The position numbers and the translations under genes were made by a program. From Streptomyces griseomycini (GTDB taxonomy: Bacteria; Actinomycetota; Actinomycetes; Streptomycetales; Streptomycetaceae), in contig NZ_JACHJI010000003.1 of assembly GCF_014203535.1 (NCBI RefSeq), forward strand, positions 620,183 through 684,182: 64,000 nucleotides of DNA. The letters are read 5' to 3'. Under the pieces are notes generated by a model. That model was not told the DNA's origin and searched no databases. It saw nothing but the letters and a program-made list of their open reading frames with translations. Positions 50,430-59,841 of the stretch are shown here, piece by piece (the stretch's first letter is position 1; every line of letters starts with the position of its first letter).

Positions 50430-52283
50430 ATGCCCGAGCTGAGGTCCCGCACAGTCACCCACGGCCGCAACATGGCGGGCGCCCGCGCCCTGATGCGCGC
50501 TTCCGGTGTACCGGGTGCGGACATCGGCCGCAAGCCGGTCATCGCCGTCGCCAACAGCTTCACGGAGTTCGTCCCCGGCCACACCCACCTCGCACCGGTC
50601 GGCCGGATCGTCAGCGAGGCCGTCAAGGAGGCCGGCGGCATCCCGCGCGAGTTCAACACGATCGCCGTCGACGACGGCATCGCGATGGGCCACGGCGGCA
50701 TGCTCTACTCGCTGCCCTCCCGCGACCTGATCGCGGACAGCGTGGAGTACATGGTCGAGGCCCACCGCGCCGACGCCCTGATCTGCATCTCCAACTGCGA
50801 CAAGATCACCCCGGGCATGCTCAACGCGGCCCTGCGCCTGAACATCCCCACGGTCTTCGTCTCCGGCGGTCCGATGGAGTCCGGCCGGGCCACCCTGGTC
50901 GACGGCACGGTGCGCACGCTGGACCTGGTCGACGCCATGGTCGAGGCCGCCAACGACAAGGTCTCCGACGCGGACGTCCTCCGCATCGAGGAGAACGCCT
51001 GTCCGACCTGCGGCTCCTGCTCCGGCATGTTCACCGCCAACTCGATGAACTGCCTGACCGAGGCCATGGGACTCTCCCTCCCCGGCAACGGCTCGGTGCT
51101 CGCCACCCACACCGCCCGCAAGGCGCTCTACGAGAACGCCGCCCGCACGGTGATGGACCTCACCCGCCGCTACTACGAGCAGGACGACGACTCGGTCCTG
51201 CCCCGCTCCATCGCCACCTTCCGGGCCTTCGAGAACGCGATGGCCCTGGACATCGCCATGGGCGGCTCGACCAACACGATCCTGCACCTGCTGGCCGCCG
51301 CCCAGGAGGCGGAGGTCCCCTTCGGCCTCACCGAGATCGACGCCCTCTCGCGCCGCGTGCCGTGCCTCGCGAAGGTCGCCCCCAACGTCGCCAAGGACCG
51401 CACGTACTACATGGAGGACGTGCACCGCGCCGGCGGCATCCCCGCCCTCCTCGGCGAGCTGCACCGGGCCGGCCTGCTCAACGAGGACGTCCACGCCGTC
51501 CACAGCCCGTCCCTGGCCGACTGGCTGAAGACCTGGGACATCCGCGGCGGCTCCCCGTCGGCGGAGGCGGTGGAGCTGTGGCACGCGGCCCCGGGGTGCG
51601 TGCGCTCGGCCGAGGCCTTCTCCCAGTCCGAGCGCTGGGACACCCTCGACGAGGACGCCGAGGGCGGCTGCATCCGCTCCGCCGAGCACGCCTACTCCAA
51701 GGACGGCGGCCTGGCGGTCCTGCGCGGCAACCTCGCGGTCGACGGCTGCGTCGTGAAGACGGCCGGCGTCGACGAGTCCATCTGGACCTTCGAGGGCCCG
51801 GCGGTCGTCTGCGAGTCGCAGGACGAGGCCGTCGAGAAGATCCTCACCAAGCAGGTCAAGGAGGGCGACGTCGTCGTCATCCGCTACGAGGGCCCCAAGG
51901 GCGGCCCCGGCATGCAGGAGATGCTCTACCCGACGTCGTACCTGAAGAGCCGCGGCCTGGGCAAGGCCTGTGCCCTGGTCACCGACGGCCGCTTCTCCGG
52001 CGGCACCTCCGGCCTGTCCATCGGCCACGCCTCCCCCGAGGCGGCCTCCGGCGGCACCATCGCCCTGGTCGAGGACGGCGACCGCATCCGCATCGACATC
52101 CCGAACCGCTCGATCGAGCTGCTGGTCGACGACGCCGAGCTCGCCCGCCGTGAGCAGGCCCTCGACGGCCGCTACGCCCCGAAGAACCGCGAGCGCAGGG
52201 TCTCCGCGGCCCTGAAGGCGTACGCGGCGATGGCGACGAGCGCGGACAAGGGCGCGGTGCGGGACGTGAGCAAGCTGGGCTGA
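50430..52283 (+). CDS. ilvD: Dihydroxy-acid dehydratase
   Basis: 617 residues. It converts 2,3-dihydroxyisovalerate and its isoleucine-pathway homologue to the 2-keto acids. Iron-sulphur cysteines lie in [13 protein letters not shown] and [20 protein letters not shown]. Length and motifs match the long (E. coli-like, [4Fe-4S]) form, consistent with [26 protein letters not shown] provides the ribosome-binding site. The other ilv genes are not in the window. It is convergent with the kinase gene, 12 bases away. Confidence 0.97.
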   Translation: MPELRSRTVTHGRNMAGARALMRASGVPGADIGRKPVIAVANSFTEFVPGHTHLAPVGRIVSEAVKEAGGIPREFNTIAVDDGIAMGHGGMLYSLPSRDLIADSVEYMVEAHRADALICISNCDKITPGMLNAALRLNIPTVFVSGGPMESGRATLVDGTVRTLDLVDAMVEAANDKVSDADVLRIEENACPTCGSCSGMFTANSMNCLTEAMGLSLPGNGSVLATHTARKALYENAARTVMDLTRRYYEQDDDSVLPRSIATFRAFENAMALDIAMGGSTNTILHLLAAAQEAEVPFGLTEIDALSRRVPCLAKVAPNVAKDRTYYMEDVHRAGGIPALLGELHRAGLLNEDVHAVHSPSLADWLKTWDIRGGSPSAEAVELWHAAPGCVRSAEAFSQSERWDTLDEDAEGGCIRSAEHAYSKDGGLAVLRGNLAVDGCVVKTAGVDESIWTFEGPAVVCESQDEAVEKILTKQVKEGDVVVIRYEGPKGGPGMQEMLYPTSYLKSRGLGKACALVTDGRFSGGTSGLSIGHASPEAASGGTIALVEDGDRIRIDIPNRSIELLVDDAELARREQALDGRYAPKNRERRVSAALKAYAAMATSADKGAVRDVSKLG

Positions 52284-52295
52284 CGCCCGGCGGGG

Positions 52296-54446
52296 TCACC
52301 AGTCCGCCGGGTCGCCCCCCGCCACGCCGAACACGGTCCCGTCGGGCGCACCGGCGTAGACGTGACCGCCCGCGAGCACCGGCGTGGGCAGCGAGGCGGG
52401 CACCCGGTCGGATGCGGCGCCGAGCCGCGGCCGGGTCTGCCCGAGGAGCTTCCCCTCGCGGGCGTCGACGCCCAGCAGCCGCCCGTCGGGAGCGGTGACG
52501 TACACGTGCCGCCCGTCGGAGACGGGCACCGAGCCCCGGCTCACGCCCGTCTCCAGCCGCCACCGCTGCTTCCCCGCCGCCACGTCGACGGCCACCAGCG
52601 AACCGCCCGCGCCCATGAGGTACACGGTGTCCCCGTGGACGCCGGCCTCCGCCTGCGCGACCGGCACGGGCAGCGTCACCCGGCGGGTGTCCCCGGTGCC
52701 GGGCGCGTAGCGGAGCACGGCCTTCGCGTCCCCGTACACGTCGCCGCCGGCGACGAGGTACACGGCCCCGTCCGCCGCCCCCACGGGCGTCAGGGACCCC
52801 TCCAGCTCCGCGTCCCACCGCACGTCGCCCGTCGCCGGGTCCACCGCGGTGACGCGGGTCCCGCTGCCGTCCGCGGACGGACTCGTCGCGTACGCCGACG
52901 GTTTCCCGGCCTCCCCGGCGAACGCGGAGAAGTACGGCACGGCCTGCCCCGGGATCCGGCGGGACCACATGGTCTCGCCGGAGGCGCTGTCCACACCCGT
53001 GACCGTCCCGTCGGAGCGGGTCAGCAGGAGCATGTCGCCGACCGTCCGCATCCCGTCGTACTCGGGCGGGTCCTCCTGCCACACCGGCTCGCCCGTGGCC
53101 GGATCAAGCGCCTCCAGGGCGCCGATCAGGTCGGGGGAGGGCTGGACGAGGCCGCCCGACACGACCGGCGGTCCGCTCCGCGTCGTCCCCGCGACCTCGT
53201 GCCGCCACAGGGTGCGGCCGTCGGCCGGGTCGAGGGCGGAGACCAGGCCGGGCAGCGCGCACAGCAACCGCCGCGCCCCGTACGAGCACTGGGGCATGCC
53301 GCCGTGCTCCGAGGCCGCCTCCCACGCGCCGAAGCCGCCCGGCGCGCTCTGCGCGGCGGCGGTCCTCCGCGCCGGTTCCGTGCCGCCGGACACCTGGACC
53401 GCCGTCAGCCCGCCGAGCACGGCGAGGCAGAGCGCCCCGGCCACCAGAGCGGCCCGCCCGCCGAGACGCCGAGCGGGCCGCTCCCGGGGACCGTCCTGCG
53501 GGGACTCCGGCGCGGTCTCCTCCGGTGTCTCCCGCGCCTCCCGCGCCTCCTGCGCCTCCTGCGCCTCCTGCGTCTCGGGCGTCCGCGGCGCCGGTGCGAA
53601 CACCTGCGTGTCGTACGCCGCCGCCACCGACCGCAGCTCCCGCATCAGCTCGTCCGGCGTGGGCCGGGCGTCGGGCTCCTTGGCGAGACACCGCAGCACC
53701 AGCGGCGCGAGCGACTCCGGTACGCCGGTCAGGTCGGGTTCGTCGTGCACGACCTGGTAGGCGACGAGGTACGGGCTGTCGGAGTCGAACGGACCGCGTC
53801 CCGTCGTCGCGTGCACCATGAGTGACCCGAGTGCGAACACGTCGGCCGCGGGGCCCACTTCCCGGGGCCGCCGGAACTGCTCGGGCGCCATGAACGGCGG
53901 CGTGCCGATCAGCTTCCCCGTCTCGGTCCGCAGTTCGCTGTCCTTCGGCCGGGAGATGCCGAAGTCGATGACCTTCGGCCCGTCCTCGGCGAGCAGCACG
54001 TTGCTCGGCTTCAGGTCCCGGTGCACGACCCCGACCCGGTGGATGTCGCGCAGTGCCTCCGCGAGCCCGGCCATCAGCCGACGCGACTGGTCCGGGTCCA
54101 TGGGCCCGTTCCGCTTCACCTGCTCGGAGAGCGTCGGGCCGGGGATGTACAAGGTGGCCATCCAGGGCCGCCCGCTCTCCGGGTCGGCGTCGACGACCGG
54201 CGCCGTGAACGCCCCGCTCACCCGCCGCGCCGCGGCCACCTCCTGCCGGAAACGCCCTCTGAACTCGGGGTCCACGGCGTACCGGGCGTGCACGACCTTC
54301 ACCGCGACCCGCATCCCGGAGGTGCTCCGGGCCAGATGCACGACGCCCATGCCACCCGAACCCAGGCAGGTCTCCAGACGGTAGTGACCGGAGTACTCCG
54401 GAAGTTCCGCTTCCGCGCCCGCTCCGGCGTTCCGCTGCGACGCCAT
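52296..54446 (-). CDS. Membrane Ser/Thr protein kinase with PQQ-like beta-propeller
   Basis: 716 residues. The N-terminal kinase domain (~20-275) has GSGGMGVVHLA, VAVKVVHARY, VVHRDLKPSNVLL, DFGISRP and APEQFRRPREVGPAADVFAL. A Gln/Glu/Ala repeat linker, encoded by six 9-bp units, leads to one TM helix (RAALVAGALCLAVLGGLTAV). A C-terminal extracytoplasmic PQQ/WD-like repeat domain follows (VSALDPADGRTLWRHEVAGT, VTAVDPATGDVRWDAELEG, LLGVDAREGKLLGQTRP). This is the AfsK-like layout of Streptomyces kinases, where the propeller is thought to sense wall or exported ligands. Confidence 0.95.
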   Translation of the reverse strand: MASQRNAGAGAEAELPEYSGHYRLETCLGSGGMGVVHLARSTSGMRVAVKVVHARYAVDPEFRGRFRQEVAAARRVSGAFTAPVVDADPESGRPWMATLYIPGPTLSEQVKRNGPMDPDQSRRLMAGLAEALRDIHRVGVVHRDLKPSNVLLAEDGPKVIDFGISRPKDSELRTETGKLIGTPPFMAPEQFRRPREVGPAADVFALGSLMVHATTGRGPFDSDSPYLVAYQVVHDEPDLTGVPESLAPLVLRCLAKEPDARPTPDELMRELRSVAAAYDTQVFAPAPRTPETQEAQEAQEAREARETPEETAPESPQDGPRERPARRLGGRAALVAGALCLAVLGGLTAVQVSGGTEPARRTAAAQSAPGGFGAWEAASEHGGMPQCSYGARRLLCALPGLVSALDPADGRTLWRHEVAGTTRSGPPVVSGGLVQPSPDLIGALEALDPATGEPVWQEDPPEYDGMRTVGDMLLLTRSDGTVTGVDSASGETMWSRRIPGQAVPYFSAFAGEAGKPSAYATSPSADGSGTRVTAVDPATGDVRWDAELEGSLTPVGAADGAVYLVAGGDVYGDAKAVLRYAPGTGDTRRVTLPVPVAQAEAGVHGDTVYLMGAGGSLVAVDVAAGKQRWRLETGVSRGSVPVSDGRHVYVTAPDGRLLGVDAREGKLLGQTRPRLGAASDRVPASLPTPVLAGGHVYAGAPDGTVFGVAGGDPADW
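53529..53582. repeat. Six 9-bp repeats in the kinase linker
   Basis: Units ctcccgcgc (twice), ctcctgcgc (twice), ctcctgcgt and ctcgggcgt run head to tail. On the minus strand they encode the TQEAQEAQEAREARE linker before the TM helix, so copy number changes linker length. Confidence 0.8.
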
Positions 54447-54588
54447 GGAACCACCCCCGTGCTGTTCGTCCGCGCGCGCGACGCTCGGAGCCTAGTCGAT
54501 GGCGCGTGGGGGACCGAGGCGGCCCGCCCGCCTCCGCGTGCGAGTCGCGAACTGGTGTTTCATGTCTTGTTCCAGGGGAATCAACGTG

Positions 54589-54609
54589 GCCCCACGACAG
54601 TCGTGGGGC
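54589..54609 (+). promoter_or_regulatory. Palindrome upstream of the SH3-protein gene
   Basis: GCCCCACGAC and GTCGTGGGGC are exact inverse arms around one base, centred about 30 bp before the ATG. It could be an operator for a dimeric regulator or a leader hairpin. The 182-bp gap 54447-54629 otherwise shows only the GGGGGAGG ribosome-binding site. Confidence 0.45.
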
Positions 54610-54629
54610 GCAACGGGGGAGGTTTTCTC

Positions 54630-54956
54630 ATGTCTGTCGACCAGACCCGGGACATCGCGGGCGAGGACGAGAAGGCGGCCGCGCGGGCCGTCACCACGGT
54701 GGCCGCGTCCGCGGCCTCCTACCCGGTGGCGCCGGGCCACCGGCTGAACGTCCGCAGCGGCCCCGGCACCGGCTACTCCGTCGTACGGGTCCTGCCCGAG
54801 GGCGCCAGTGTCCGGATCAACTGCCAGACGCCGGGCACCTGGGTGTCGGGCCCGTACGGCACCTCGAACATCTGGGACAACATCGGCAGCGGCCAGTACG
54901 TCTCCGACGCGTACATCCGCACCGGCAGCGACGGGTACGTCGCCCCCCGCTGCTAG
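54630..54956 (+). CDS. Small SH3-domain protein
   Basis: 108 residues. The bacterial SH3 (SH3b) fold is seen in GHRLNVRSGPGTGYSVVRVL, PEGASVRINCQTPGTWVSGP and YVSDAYIRTGSDGYVAPRC. The two Cys (near the middle and at the C-terminus) may pair. Such domains bind wall peptides and are normally exported, but the N-terminus here (MSVDQTRDIAGEDEKAAARA) is charged with no clear signal peptide. Either export is non-classical or the role is intracellular. It is a lone gene, ended by a hairpin. Confidence 0.8.
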   Translation: MSVDQTRDIAGEDEKAAARAVTTVAASAASYPVAPGHRLNVRSGPGTGYSVVRVLPEGASVRINCQTPGTWVSGPYGTSNIWDNIGSGQYVSDAYIRTGSDGYVAPRC

Positions 54957-54961
54957 TGACG

Positions 54962-54992
54962 TCCCTGCACCGGCAAGGCGCCGGCGCAGGGA
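54962..54992. terminator. Hairpin between SH3 gene and convergent MFS gene
   Basis: TCCCTGC (54962-54968) pairs with GCAGGGA (54986-54992), and an inner CCGGC/GCCGG stem extends it past one mismatch. It probably ends both transcripts. Confidence 0.6.
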
Positions 54993-55005
54993 GCCCGGCA
55001 CGGAC

Positions 55006-56487
55006 TCACCGGTCGGCGTCCCCGGCCGCGGTCCTGGGGAGAGCGAGCATCACGAGTGCCGTCACGACGTAGAGCACCGCGGAGACGGCGAGGACGATGC
55101 CGAGCGCGTGACCGTGGTCGGCCCGTCCCGGTGTGCCGGTCGCCGATCCGCTGACGGCGGTGAAGAAGACCGTGCCGAGAACGGCGATGCCGAGGGCGCC
55201 GCCGATCTGGTTGACGGTGGAGAGCACCCCGCCCGCGGCGCCCGCGTTGCGGGCGGGGACACCGGCGAGGACGACGTTGACGAGGACGGGGGCGGCAAGA
55301 CCGAGCCCGAGGCCGCCGATGAGAAGGGCGGGGGCGAGCTGCCAGTAGCCGGGATCGTCGCCGCCCCTGACGACCGCCCACAGGACGACCTGGGACGCGG
55401 CGACGGTGAGCGAGCCGGCGATCAGCAGGGCCCTCCCGGCCTCGGCGGCGAGAACGACTCCGAGCCCCGAGGTGATGATCGAGCCGAACGCGTAGGGGAG
55501 GATCACCAGGCCGGTCTCCCACGCGGTGCGACCGGTGCCGACCTGGAGGTAGACCGACAGCGTGAGGAAGAACGGCCCCAGGCCGCCGAAGAAGAGCACG
55601 GACGCGCTCAGGCCGGTCACGAAGGCACGGACGCGGAGCAGAGCCGGATCGAGGACGGGTTCGCCCCCGCGTCCGGTCAGGCGGCGCTCGTGGACGAGGA
55701 AGAGCACCAGCACGACGATTCCGGCGGCCAGGAGGGCGTGACTGGCCGCGGTCCATCCCCAGGCACCGGTCTGGATGATCGGCAACAGCAGGAGCAGGAT
55801 GCCCGAGGCCGCGAGCAGCGCGCCCAGGAGGTCCAGGCGCGCGGTCGAGGCGGAGCGGGACTCCGGCAGGACCTTCGCGCCGGTGACGAGCGCCAGGACC
55901 GAGACGGGCACGTTGATCCAGAAGATCGTGCGCCACCCCAGTCCGAACAGGTCGGCTTCGACGAGCAGCCCGCCCAACAGCGGCCCGGCGACCGAGGCGA
56001 GACCCTGGACGGCCCCGTAGGCGCCGAACGCCTTGGCGCGCTCGCCGGGAGCGAACGACGCCCGGATGATCCCGAACACCTGCGGGACCATGACGCCCGC
56101 GGCCAGCCCCTGCGCGGCGCGCATGCCGATGAGCGTTCCCGGACCGGCGGCCAGCGCGCAGAGCGCGGAGGTGAGCGTGAACCCGCCCAGCCCGATCATG
56201 AACAGGCGCTTGCGGCCGTACCGGTCACCGAGTCGCCCGCCGGTGACCAGGCCCGCGCCCAGGGCCAGGACGTAGGCGGCGATCATCCACTGGATCTGGG
56301 CGTCGTCGGCCCCCAGGTCCCGGGCCATCGCCGGGGCCGCGACGGTGACGATCGTCGCGTCGAGGAGGTCCAGGAAGGAGCCCAGGAGCACCACCAGGAG
56401 CGCCGCGCCCGCGCCCGGGCCGGAGACGAGTGCTGAGGAGGCGGCGGGTGCGCGCGCCCCCTCCTGACGGATCTTCGAATCGGTCAT
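55006..56487 (-). CDS. DHA2-type MFS exporter
   Basis: 493 residues with about 14 membrane helices. Motif A is GGRLGDRYGRKRLFMIGLGG; the DHA2 start pattern is GSFLDLLDATIVTVAAPAMA; motif C-like glycines lie in VQGLASVAGPLLGGLL. It probably exports drugs or secondary metabolites by proton antiport. ATG 56487. It is divergent from a WYL-type regulator, with the two genes sharing a 61-bp promoter region. Confidence 0.93.
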   Translation of the reverse strand: MTDSKIRQEGARAPAASSALVSGPGAGAALLVVLLGSFLDLLDATIVTVAAPAMARDLGADDAQIQWMIAAYVLALGAGLVTGGRLGDRYGRKRLFMIGLGGFTLTSALCALAAGPGTLIGMRAAQGLAAGVMVPQVFGIIRASFAPGERAKAFGAYGAVQGLASVAGPLLGGLLVEADLFGLGWRTIFWINVPVSVLALVTGAKVLPESRSASTARLDLLGALLAASGILLLLLPIIQTGAWGWTAASHALLAAGIVVLVLFLVHERRLTGRGGEPVLDPALLRVRAFVTGLSASVLFFGGLGPFFLTLSVYLQVGTGRTAWETGLVILPYAFGSIITSGLGVVLAAEAGRALLIAGSLTVAASQVVLWAVVRGGDDPGYWQLAPALLIGGLGLGLAAPVLVNVVLAGVPARNAGAAGGVLSTVNQIGGALGIAVLGTVFFTAVSGSATGTPGRADHGHALGIVLAVSAVLYVVTALVMLALPRTAAGDADR

Positions 56488-56548
56488 GAAGGCCACGTTG
56501 ACAGCTATAGTTGCCACCGAGTGACCGCTATGGGCGAGGGGGCGAGCG
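56488..56548. promoter_or_regulatory. Shared promoter/operator of the MFS and WYL genes
   Basis: TTGACA (56498-56503) and TATAGT (56506-56511) nearly abut, within the near-palindrome CAGCTATAGTTG (56502-56513). The hexamers are too close to form one promoter. The palindrome probably holds the -10 elements of both directions and a regulator site. Confidence 0.4.
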
Positions 56549-57520
56549 ATGGCCGCCACCTCCGCGCGGACGCTCAAGCTGCTGTCGGTCCTCGGGACCG
56601 GCGCGACCCTGACCGCCGAGGAGCTCGCCACCAGACTCGGGGCGTCCGTGCGGACCGTACGGCGCGACATCGACACGCTCAGGGAGCTCGGGTACGACAT
56701 CGAGGCGGTGCGCGGGGTGGGCGGGGGCTACCGGCTCGGTCGCGCCACCCGGTTGCCGCCGGTCGTCTTCGACGAGGACCAGGCCGTCGCGGCGGCCGTC
56801 GCGCTCCAGACCGTCCCCGCCGTCCTGTCCGGCATCCGCGGGAACGCGGCCCGCGCCCTCACCACGCTGCGGCAGGCGATGCCCGCCCGCAGCCGTGTCC
56901 ACGCCGAGGCGTTCACCGTCTCCGCGGCGCGCAACTACTGGGAGTTCCCCGCGGCGCCCATCGACGCCGAGGCCGTCGGCGTCATCGGTGACGCGATCCA
57001 CCGACGGCACGTCCTCCGGGCGGACCACACCGGCGAGGACGGGCCGACGACGCTCACGCTGGAACCGCACCACCTCGTCGTGTGGGCGGCACGGTGGTAC
57101 CTCGTCGCGTTCGAACCGGACGCGGACCGATGGCGCGCGATGCGCGTCGACCGCCTCGAACCGCGCATGCCCACGGGGAGGACCTTCGACCGCCGCGACG
57201 TCCCGCACGGCGATCCGGTCGCATTCGTCATGAGCACGCACGACCGCGGTGACACCCCGGCGGACTGGCCGTGCCGCGGGTCGGCGCTCGTCGCGCTGCC
57301 TGCGCCCGTGGTCGCCCGGTTCGCCCCCGGCGGATCGACGGTCGAGCACGTCACCGACTCCAGCTGCCGGCTCACGCTCGGCGCGTGGTCGTGGGCCGGC
57401 CTGGCGGGCCTGCTCCTGACGTTCGACGCCGACGTCACGGACATCGAGCCGGCCGAGGTCAGGCAGGCGCTGCGCTCCTTGCGCACCCGCATCGACGAAG
57501 GACTCGGACACACCGGGTGA
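56549..57520 (+). CDS. WYL-domain (YafY/DeoR-type) transcriptional regulator
   Basis: 323 residues. The N-terminal HTH_11 winged helix is TARTL-like (SARTLKLLSVLGTGATLTAE, ELATRLGASVRTVRRDIDTL). The WYL domain follows near 150-230 (ALTLEPHHLVVWAARWYLVA appears here as LTLEPHHLVVWAARWYLVAF), then a WCX tail. These proteins sense small ligands or nucleic acids. It probably controls the divergent MFS exporter and itself. ATG 56549. Confidence 0.9.
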   Translation: MAATSARTLKLLSVLGTGATLTAEELATRLGASVRTVRRDIDTLRELGYDIEAVRGVGGGYRLGRATRLPPVVFDEDQAVAAAVALQTVPAVLSGIRGNAARALTTLRQAMPARSRVHAEAFTVSAARNYWEFPAAPIDAEAVGVIGDAIHRRHVLRADHTGEDGPTTLTLEPHHLVVWAARWYLVAFEPDADRWRAMRVDRLEPRMPTGRTFDRRDVPHGDPVAFVMSTHDRGDTPADWPCRGSALVALPAPVVARFAPGGSTVEHVTDSSCRLTLGAWSWAGLAGLLLTFDADVTDIEPAEVRQALRSLRTRIDEGLGHTG

Positions 57521-57652
57521 GCCCACCGGGACGTGCCGGGCCGGGGACTCCCGCCCCAGCCGGGGCGGCGCATCGCGTGCGCGGGGGGCCGGAAGGCGCC
57601 GGCGCAGCAGGGGGCTCCCGGGCGCACGCGGGGGAGGAGTCACAATCGACCC

Positions 57653-58156
57653 GTGAGCGCAGCAGAGAACGACACGAACGTCCCGGACACTCCCACCGGT
57701 CCCCGCCCCGAGCCCATCCGCTTCTTCGGCACCACCTGGGTCGACCACTCCGGCGGCTACGCCGCCCGCCGCGTCGGCGTCGCCGTCGGCTCCCTCGCCG
57801 CCGCGGCCGCCTCCTGCCTCGTCCTGCGCATCGCCTACCAGGGCCTCCGGATCGCCGACATCGGCAGCTTCGTCACGGTCCTCACGGTCGTGATGTTCGC
57901 GACCTGCAGCGCGCTCGCCTTCCGCCACACCTGGTCGGCCTTCACCGCCCGCCCCGACCCCGACCGCCAGGCCTCCCTCCGCGGACTCCTGACCATCGGC
58001 TTCGTCGGCTCACTCCTCGCCTACTTCTTCCGCTCCCTCACCGAGGCCCCGGGCGAGAAGCTCCACCGCGCGGAGTACGGGAAGGCCCGCGAGGAGTACG
58101 AGAAGCGCGTCACCCGCCGCTCGGGCAACCCGTCGAAGAAGCGCCGCCGCTCCTGA
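57653..58156 (+). CDS. Small membrane protein of unknown function
   Basis: 167 residues. Three hydrophobic segments (RRVGVAVGSLAAAAASCLVL, FVTVLTVVMFATCSALAFRH, LLTIGFVGSLLAYFFRSL) are followed by a strongly basic C-terminal tail (EYEKRVTRRSGNPSKKRRRS). GTG 57653 lies after a GGAGGAG, with generous spacing. It appears to belong to the same strand group as the next genes. No function can be assigned. Confidence 0.75.
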   Translation: MSAAENDTNVPDTPTGPRPEPIRFFGTTWVDHSGGYAARRVGVAVGSLAAAAASCLVLRIAYQGLRIADIGSFVTVLTVVMFATCSALAFRHTWSAFTARPDPDRQASLRGLLTIGFVGSLLAYFFRSLTEAPGEKLHRAEYGKAREEYEKRVTRRSGNPSKKRRRS

Positions 58157-58207
58157 ACCCGCCGGGAAACCCCGGCGCCCCACCCCTCACCCGGCCACCA
58201 TGGCCGC

Positions 58208-59002
58208 ATGACGACGCCGAGGGCCGACCAGGCCACCCACGCCGCCCGAGCCCACTCCTTCAACGCCGCGGCCGCCCAGTACGCGGCGAACCGTCCCTCC
58301 TACCCGCCCGCGCTCTTCGACGCGATCGAGGAACTGACCGGCCGCCCCCTCGCCGGCTCCCGGGTCGTGGACGTCGGCGCCGGCACGGGCATGGCGACCG
58401 CCCGGCTGCACGCGCGCGGCGCCGACGTGATCGCCGTCGAGCCCGGCGACGGCATGGCGGCCGAGTTCCGCCGCGCCCTCCCCGACGTACCGGTCGTCCG
58501 GGGCGACGGCAACGCGCTCCCCCTCGCCGACCACTGCGCCGACCTGCTCACCTACGCCCAGGCCTGGCACTGGACCGACCCCGCCCGCGCCGTCCCGGAG
58601 GCGATACGGGTCCTGCGCCCGGGCGGCGCACTCGCCCTGTGGTGGAACACCAGCGCGCTCGACGTGCCGTGGATCGGCGAGGCGGCCGAACGCGCCGGCC
58701 GCCGTTTCGGCATCGACCTCTCCGCCGAGAAACGCAACGCCGACGCCCGCGTCGCCGACCCCACCGGCCGCCTCGACTTTTTTCGCCGCGACATCCGCTG
58801 GAGCCGTCGCGTCCCCCTCGACACCCACCTGGCCAACCTCGGCAGCCACTCGTTCCTCCTGACCCAGGGCGCGGAACGCGGCGCGGCCCACCTCGCCGAG
58901 GAGCGACGGCACGTCCTGGAGGTCTTCCCGGACGGGATCGTCGAGGAGACCTACGACGTCGTCCTCCTCCTCGCGACGACACCTCCCACCTCGACGGCTT
59001 GA
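58208..59002 (+). CDS. Class I SAM-dependent methyltransferase
   Basis: 264 residues. Motif I is VVDVGAGTGMATARLHARGA (GxGxG), motif II VIAVEPGDGMAAEF, motif III LLTYAQAWHWTDPARAVPEA, in the Methyltransf_11 pattern. The WHW signature is typical of small-molecule methyltransferases near transporters. The substrate is unknown. It starts at ATG 58208, 51 bases after the membrane-protein gene, and precedes the ABC exporter by 32 bases, so all may be one transcript. Confidence 0.9.
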   Translation: MTTPRADQATHAARAHSFNAAAAQYAANRPSYPPALFDAIEELTGRPLAGSRVVDVGAGTGMATARLHARGADVIAVEPGDGMAAEFRRALPDVPVVRGDGNALPLADHCADLLTYAQAWHWTDPARAVPEAIRVLRPGGALALWWNTSALDVPWIGEAAERAGRRFGIDLSAEKRNADARVADPTGRLDFFRRDIRWSRRVPLDTHLANLGSHSFLLTQGAERGAAHLAEERRHVLEVFPDGIVEETYDVVLLLATTPPTSTA

Positions 59003-59012
59003 CGCCTCCCCG

Positions 59013-59057
59013 GGCCGGGAGGAGTATTCATCGCATGATGAATTACTCCTCCCGGCC
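59013..59057 (+). promoter_or_regulatory. Start-codon hairpin that pairs the ribosome-binding site of the ABC exporter
   Basis: The arms 59013-59032 and 59037-59057 are inverse complements except for one extra base, with loop gcat. The left arm holds GGGAGGAG; the right arm, inside codons 4-7, holds its exact complement. The ATG lies in the loop. The inner ATTCATC-gcat-GATGAAT is also an AT-rich palindrome typical of repressor operators. Either reading implies tight control. Confidence 0.7.
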
Positions 59058-59841
59058 ACCGGAGGACCCGGCCGTCCGCGCCCAGGACCTCACCGTCGTC
59101 CGAGGCGCCCGCACGGTCCTGCGCGGCCTCGACTTCACCGTCCCGCGCGGTCAGGTCACCGGCCTCCTCGGCCCGTCCGGCTGCGGCAAGTCGACCCTGA
59201 TGCGCGCCGTCGTCGGCACCCAGGCCAAGGTCACCGGCGCCCTGGACGTCCTCGGCCGCCCCGCAGGCCACCCCGCCCTGCGCACCCGCATCGGATACGT
59301 CACCCAGGCGCCCTCGGTCTACGACGACCTGACCGTCCGCCAGAACCTCGACTACTTCGCCGCGATCCTCCGCCCCGGCAGCGCGTCCGCCGACCGCCGC
59401 CAGGACGTGGAGCGCGTCCTCACCGACGTCGACCTCACCCCCCACGCCGACGCCCTCGCCGGCGCCCTCTCCGGCGGCCAGCGCAGCCGCGTCTCCCTCG
59501 CCGTGGCCCTACTCGGCACCCCCGAACTCCTGGTCCTCGACGAACCCACCGTCGGCCTCGACCCGGTCCTGCGCCGCGACCTCTGGCGGCTCTTCCACAC
59601 CCTCGCCGCCGAACGCGGCGCCACCCTGCTGATCTCCTCCCACGTCATGGACGAGGCCGAGCGCTGCCACCGCCTCCTCCTCATGCGCGCGGGCGAGATC
59701 CTCGCCGACGACACCCCCGACGCCCTCCGCACCCGCACCGGCTCCGAGACCGTCGAGGCGGCCTTCCTGCACCTGGTGGACGCGGCGAACGCGGCAGGCA
59801 GTACAGGCCGTACAGGCCGTACGAAGGAGACCACCCGATGA
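59035..59841 (+). CDS. ABC transporter ATP-binding protein (ABC-2 exporter type)
   Basis: 268 residues. Walker A GLLGPSGCGKSTLMRAV, Q-loop YVTQAPSVYDDLTV, signature LSGGQRSRVSLAVAL, Walker B LLVLDEPTVGLDP and the switch His in LLISSHVMDEAERC are all intact. It drives the ABC-2 permease encoded next. Two consecutive ATGs (59035, 59038) are in frame. A short 9-bp repeat encodes TGRTGR near the end (about 59800-59823). Its expression is probably controlled by the hairpin over its start. Confidence 0.95.
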   Translation: MMNYSSRPPEDPAVRAQDLTVVRGARTVLRGLDFTVPRGQVTGLLGPSGCGKSTLMRAVVGTQAKVTGALDVLGRPAGHPALRTRIGYVTQAPSVYDDLTVRQNLDYFAAILRPGSASADRRQDVERVLTDVDLTPHADALAGALSGGQRSRVSLAVALLGTPELLVLDEPTVGLDPVLRRDLWRLFHTLAAERGATLLISSHVMDEAERCHRLLLMRAGEILADDTPDALRTRTGSETVEAAFLHLVDAANAAGSTGRTGRTKETTR

